DNA of 64,000 nucleotides from an archaeon (GTDB lineage Archaea > EX4484-52 > WAPT01): positions 1 through 64,000 of the forward strand of contig JAPDKB010000008.1 in the NCBI GenBank assembly GCA_029258795.1. Reading direction: 5' to 3'. The position numbers and the translations under genes were made by a program. Within the stretch, counting starts at the first letter, position 1, and the number at the start of each line of letters is the position of its first letter. The notes beneath the pieces are model-generated. The model was not told the origin of the DNA and made no database searches. It worked only from the letters and a program-made list of their open reading frames with translations. This document shows positions 61,768 to 64,000 of this stretch, in pieces.

Positions 61768-62340
61768 ATGACGAGTGATCTTGAATGCATATTTTGCAAG
61801 ATAATAGAGAAGAAAATTCCTGCAGCGGTGATTTATGAGGATCCTTATGTCATCTCATTTCTTGATATAAATCCTCGATTTAAGGGGCATGCACTCGTCA
61901 TTCCAAAGGTGCACGTCTCAACCCTTGATGAGTTGGGGGATGAGGCTTTGGCACACCTTTTCGTGGTGGTGAAGCATGTTGCCAAGAATTTGAAGGAAAC
62001 GCTTGGCGCGGATGGCTACAACATCATAAGCAACAACGGAAGTGTTGCAGGACAGGTTGTTCCACACTTGCACATCCATGTTGTTCCGCGATACGCTGAT
62101 GAGAAGAAAGGAATTGGTTTTGAAGCCACATTCCCTGTTGATGAAGAGGCCAAGAACAAACTGCACGAAATTGCTGAAAAGGCCAAGATAAAGCACGAGA
62201 TAAAACCAGCATTTAGGAAAGATGATAAAGCAGATACGAGCGAAAAAGAGGAAAAGAAGGATGGAAAGGAAGAAAATAAAGAAGCATTACCATATGAAAG
62301 CGAGTATTTTGAGGACAACGGTGTGCCGAAGTTCAGGTGA
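61768..62340 (+). CDS. HIT-family hydrolase
   Basis: 190 residues. CIFCKIIEKKIPA and VVPHLHIHVVPR (HxHxHxx histidine triad, about residues 107-113). Hydrolyses nucleotide phosphoramidates or AMP-lysine-type bonds. The last 65 residues are a highly charged Lys/Glu tail not usual in the family. Confidence 0.92.
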   Translation: MTSDLECIFCKIIEKKIPAAVIYEDPYVISFLDINPRFKGHALVIPKVHVSTLDELGDEALAHLFVVVKHVAKNLKETLGADGYNIISNNGSVAGQVVPHLHIHVVPRYADEKKGIGFEATFPVDEEAKNKLHEIAEKAKIKHEIKPAFRKDDKADTSEKEEKKDGKEENKEALPYESEYFEDNGVPKFR

Positions 62341-62403
62341 GCTCTACTTTTTGCTTTTTTTATTTTAATGGGATTAATTTCCTAAAAAACAAAGAAAAAA
62401 AAA

Positions 62404-62619
62404 TCAAGAAATCTTCTTTAAGCGAATTTTGTAAATCTCTCCTTCATTGGTGATACTTGAAATACACCAGCTATAACCTTCCGGCCATATTTCTCCATTC
62501 ATCCCTATTATTTTGTTGTCCTTTACCCTCCCCCACGTTACGATCTCTCCCGCGCGTTTATCCTTGCTAACGGCACCGCATACCTCTAGCAAGCCAAGTA
62601 AGAACTCGTTATCCTCCAA
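62404..62619 (-). CDS. small hypothetical protein
   Basis: 71 residues, not recognised. Beta-rich, with GEIVTWGRVKDNKIIGMNGE and a WPEGYSWC motif. Lies 61 bp after the band-7 gene on the same strand and ends near T-rich sequence. Confidence 0.45.
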   Translation of the reverse strand: MEDNEFLLGLLEVCGAVSKDKRAGEIVTWGRVKDNKIIGMNGEIWPEGYSWCISSITNEGEIYKIRLKKIS

Positions 62620-62680
62620 TCTTACTCACCTCCATCCGGAATTGATCTTTTGCTAAAAGCGCATCTTCAAAAAAAGAGAA

Positions 62681-63697
62681 TTATTGTTGCGGCAGTATTA
62701 TTGGTGGTGCCACTGGCTCGGTAAGATTTACTCCGGGGTAGAAGTTAGATGGTGCAGGCACTATGATTATTGCGTTGTTCTCCGATTCCGCGAACTTCTG
62801 AAGCACCTGTAGATAGTACCACTGCACGTATTCTGGATTTCTTCTCAGCGATTCTCCAATTATCTGGTTAGCCTTTGCTATACCCTCTGCCTCAACCTGC
62901 TTTCTTTCTGCCTCTCTCTTTTCTTTCTCAAGAATGTACTGCATTCTCTGGGCTTCTTGTTGTGCCTGCAGTTTAGCCTCGATTGCATCCTTCAGTCGGG
63001 TTGGAAGTTCTATTTTTCTCAGGTACACTCCCGTGACATCAAAGTACTGTGATAGTCTCTTCTCCAGCTCATTGTGAATTGATGCTTCCACTTCACTTCT
63101 TTTTGATCCATAAATTTCCTCTGCGTCGTACTGGGAAATCACATCCCTCACCGCGCTTCTAATGGTTGCTATCTTCCATTGCTCCAGATAGTCCTGATTC
63201 TTGAACGTCTTTGCGATTTCTTCCAGCTTGTCCTTTCTTATCTTTGTCGCAACCGAGAGATCAATTCGAATCTCCAGTGCGTCCTTGCTCAGAACCACGA
63301 TGCTCGGATAGACAAGCCTAGAGGTAGCTATTTCCTCGGATTCGGCGGAAGCTGTGGCGGGTATCATTTCCTCCTTGCTTACAAAATCGACGGTTCTCAC
63401 ACCAACATAATAGATCTCCACGCTCTGTGTTAGTGGGTTCCTCCAGTGAATGCCGGGTTCTGCAGTACCTACGAATTTTCCGAACTCTTTGATCACCGCT
63501 TCTTCCGTTTGGTCTACCGTGTAGACTCCTAGCGCGCAGAAAGCTATTATGATTGCAATTGCACCAGCAATTACCCACTTCAACCACCATGGCCTTCGCT
63601 TTTTCTCTTCAGATCTTCTTTCACTCCCTCCACTCCAACCTTCAACTCTAGCTTCCTCCGGAGAAATAGGTCCATCCATCTCCAAGGGGTCTTCCAT
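62681..63697 (-). CDS. SPFH/band-7 (prohibitin-like) membrane protein
   Basis: 338 residues. Charged N-terminal 38 residues, one membrane segment at about 41-62 (WVIAGAIAIIIAFCALGVY), then the SPFH domain (VDQTEEAVIKEFGKFVGTAEPGIHWRNPL) and a coiled coil (EAQRMQYILEKEKREAERKQVEAEG). Such proteins assemble membrane rings, often with proteases. The ribosome site GGGGGAGG is buried in a strong leader hairpin (63706-63762). Confidence 0.88.
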   Translation of the reverse strand: MEDPLEMDGPISPEEARVEGWSGGSERRSEEKKRRPWWLKWVIAGAIAIIIAFCALGVYTVDQTEEAVIKEFGKFVGTAEPGIHWRNPLTQSVEIYYVGVRTVDFVSKEEMIPATASAESEEIATSRLVYPSIVVLSKDALEIRIDLSVATKIRKDKLEEIAKTFKNQDYLEQWKIATIRSAVRDVISQYDAEEIYGSKRSEVEASIHNELEKRLSQYFDVTGVYLRKIELPTRLKDAIEAKLQAQQEAQRMQYILEKEKREAERKQVEAEGIAKANQIIGESLRRNPEYVQWYYLQVLQKFAESENNAIIIVPAPSNFYPGVNLTEPVAPPIILPQQ

Positions 63698-63705
63698 CTT
63701 TCTAA

Positions 63706-63762
63706 CCTCCCCCGGGCCGCTATTCCCTGACTTGCGTCAGGGGCGACACCCGGTGTGGGAGG
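63706..63762 (-). promoter_or_regulatory. leader hairpin hiding the ribosome site of the band-7 gene
   Basis: Minus strand: CCTCCC pairs with GGGAGG, then a 3-nt bulge ACA, then CCGGG/CCCGG, an internal loop, and CCCTGAC-GCAA-GTCAGGG with a GNRA tetraloop. GGGGGAGG (63706-63713), 8 nt before the ATG, is inside the stem. This is the shape of a translational switch or RNA thermometer. Confidence 0.6.
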
Positions 63763-64000
63763 TAGAGAAGTATCACTACAATACTCATATCTTTCGTCTC
63801 GAGGTAAGAAGTCAGATTTTGTTTTTAACAGAAACCGTTTTTATCTAAACCTTTATATTTTTTACTATTTGGTGGTTCTTTCAGGTTAACATGATCTTCA
63901 ATCTCTCTCTGGCTAACAAATAAATTCTTGACTGAGGATATACTTACTGAACATCAATAAAAGTTGTGGAACGTGTGGGAGCTGTTTCTTGTCCAAGTAG
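63763..64000. other. non-coding end of the window
   Basis: No open frame supported. AT-rich sequence near 63845-63865 holds TATATTTTTTAC, in the minus-strand direction AAATATAAAGG, a likely TATA box for the band-7 gene. Nothing else recognised. Confidence 0.4.

Overview
The window is archaeal. It carries an archaeal RNA polymerase operon (rpoH-rpoB-rpoA1-rpoA2-rpl30e-nusA-rps12-rps7), TBP, diphthine synthase, archaeal-type AspRS, Trm5-type methyltransferase, HerA ATPase, geranylgeranyl reductase with a cis-prenyltransferase, and tRNA genes with bulge-helix-bulge introns. A tungsten-type glyceraldehyde-3-phosphate:ferredoxin oxidoreductase, rubrerythrin and hydrogenase maturation genes suggest a strictly anaerobic, probably thermophilic euryarchaeal-grade lineage. 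The TyrA-chorismate mutase-PheA fusion recalls Archaeoglobus, but rpoB is unsplit, so I do not assign a genus.

Layout. 0-9.5 kb: metabolic genes (GalT-like, GAPOR, IlvE, TyrA-AroQ-PheA, RpiB). 9.5-18.5 kb: RNA polymerase/ribosomal operon on the minus strand, then tRNA-Lys and tRNA-Asp, both with introns. 19.1-22 kb: AT-rich three-gene operon (HTH regulator, unknown protein, Mrr-like PD-(D/E)XK nuclease), a candidate defence module. 22-31.4 kb: PRTase, DJ-1 lipoprotein, 5S rRNA, an HELLH putative metalloprotease, secreted/membrane pair, two divergent MFS transporters. 31.4-46 kb: bacterial-type TGT, AspRS, a secreted protein with phage-tail-like repeats, isoprenoid lipid genes, DphB, MntA/HepT toxin-antitoxin pair overlapping a tRNA methyltransferase, HerA. 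46.2-52.2 kb: hydrogenase maturation genes hypEF and hypCD lie between two almost identical tRNA-Pro genes. 52.2-55 kb: small coiled-coil proteins, some decayed. 55.2-57.8 kb: TBP, phosphoesterase, RNA methyltransferase, PUA-like protein. 58-59.7 kb: tRNA and tRNA-like elements alternating with tiny genes. 59.7-64 kb: OGG2 glycosylase, Lrp regulator, rubrerythrin, zinc ribbon, HIT protein, band-7 protein.

The most unusual part is 57.9-59.7 kb. A full bulge-helix-bulge element sits 4 nt before tRNA-Gly. Two mini tRNA-like structures (only acceptor stem and T-arm, with an identical 18-nt T-arm segment) and tRNA-Gly each stand 26-35 nt before the start codon of a very small gene. This looks like tRNA-style punctuation of mRNAs. 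Several small genes also share structured leaders (TGTCCCGC boxes, CTCCTCC segments facing the Shine-Dalgarno site) and a T-tract plus GGGAAATTTATCC motif at their 3' ends.

Several small accessory genes carry single-base frame disruptions or an in-frame stop, so that class seems to be decaying, or the assembly has small errors there.
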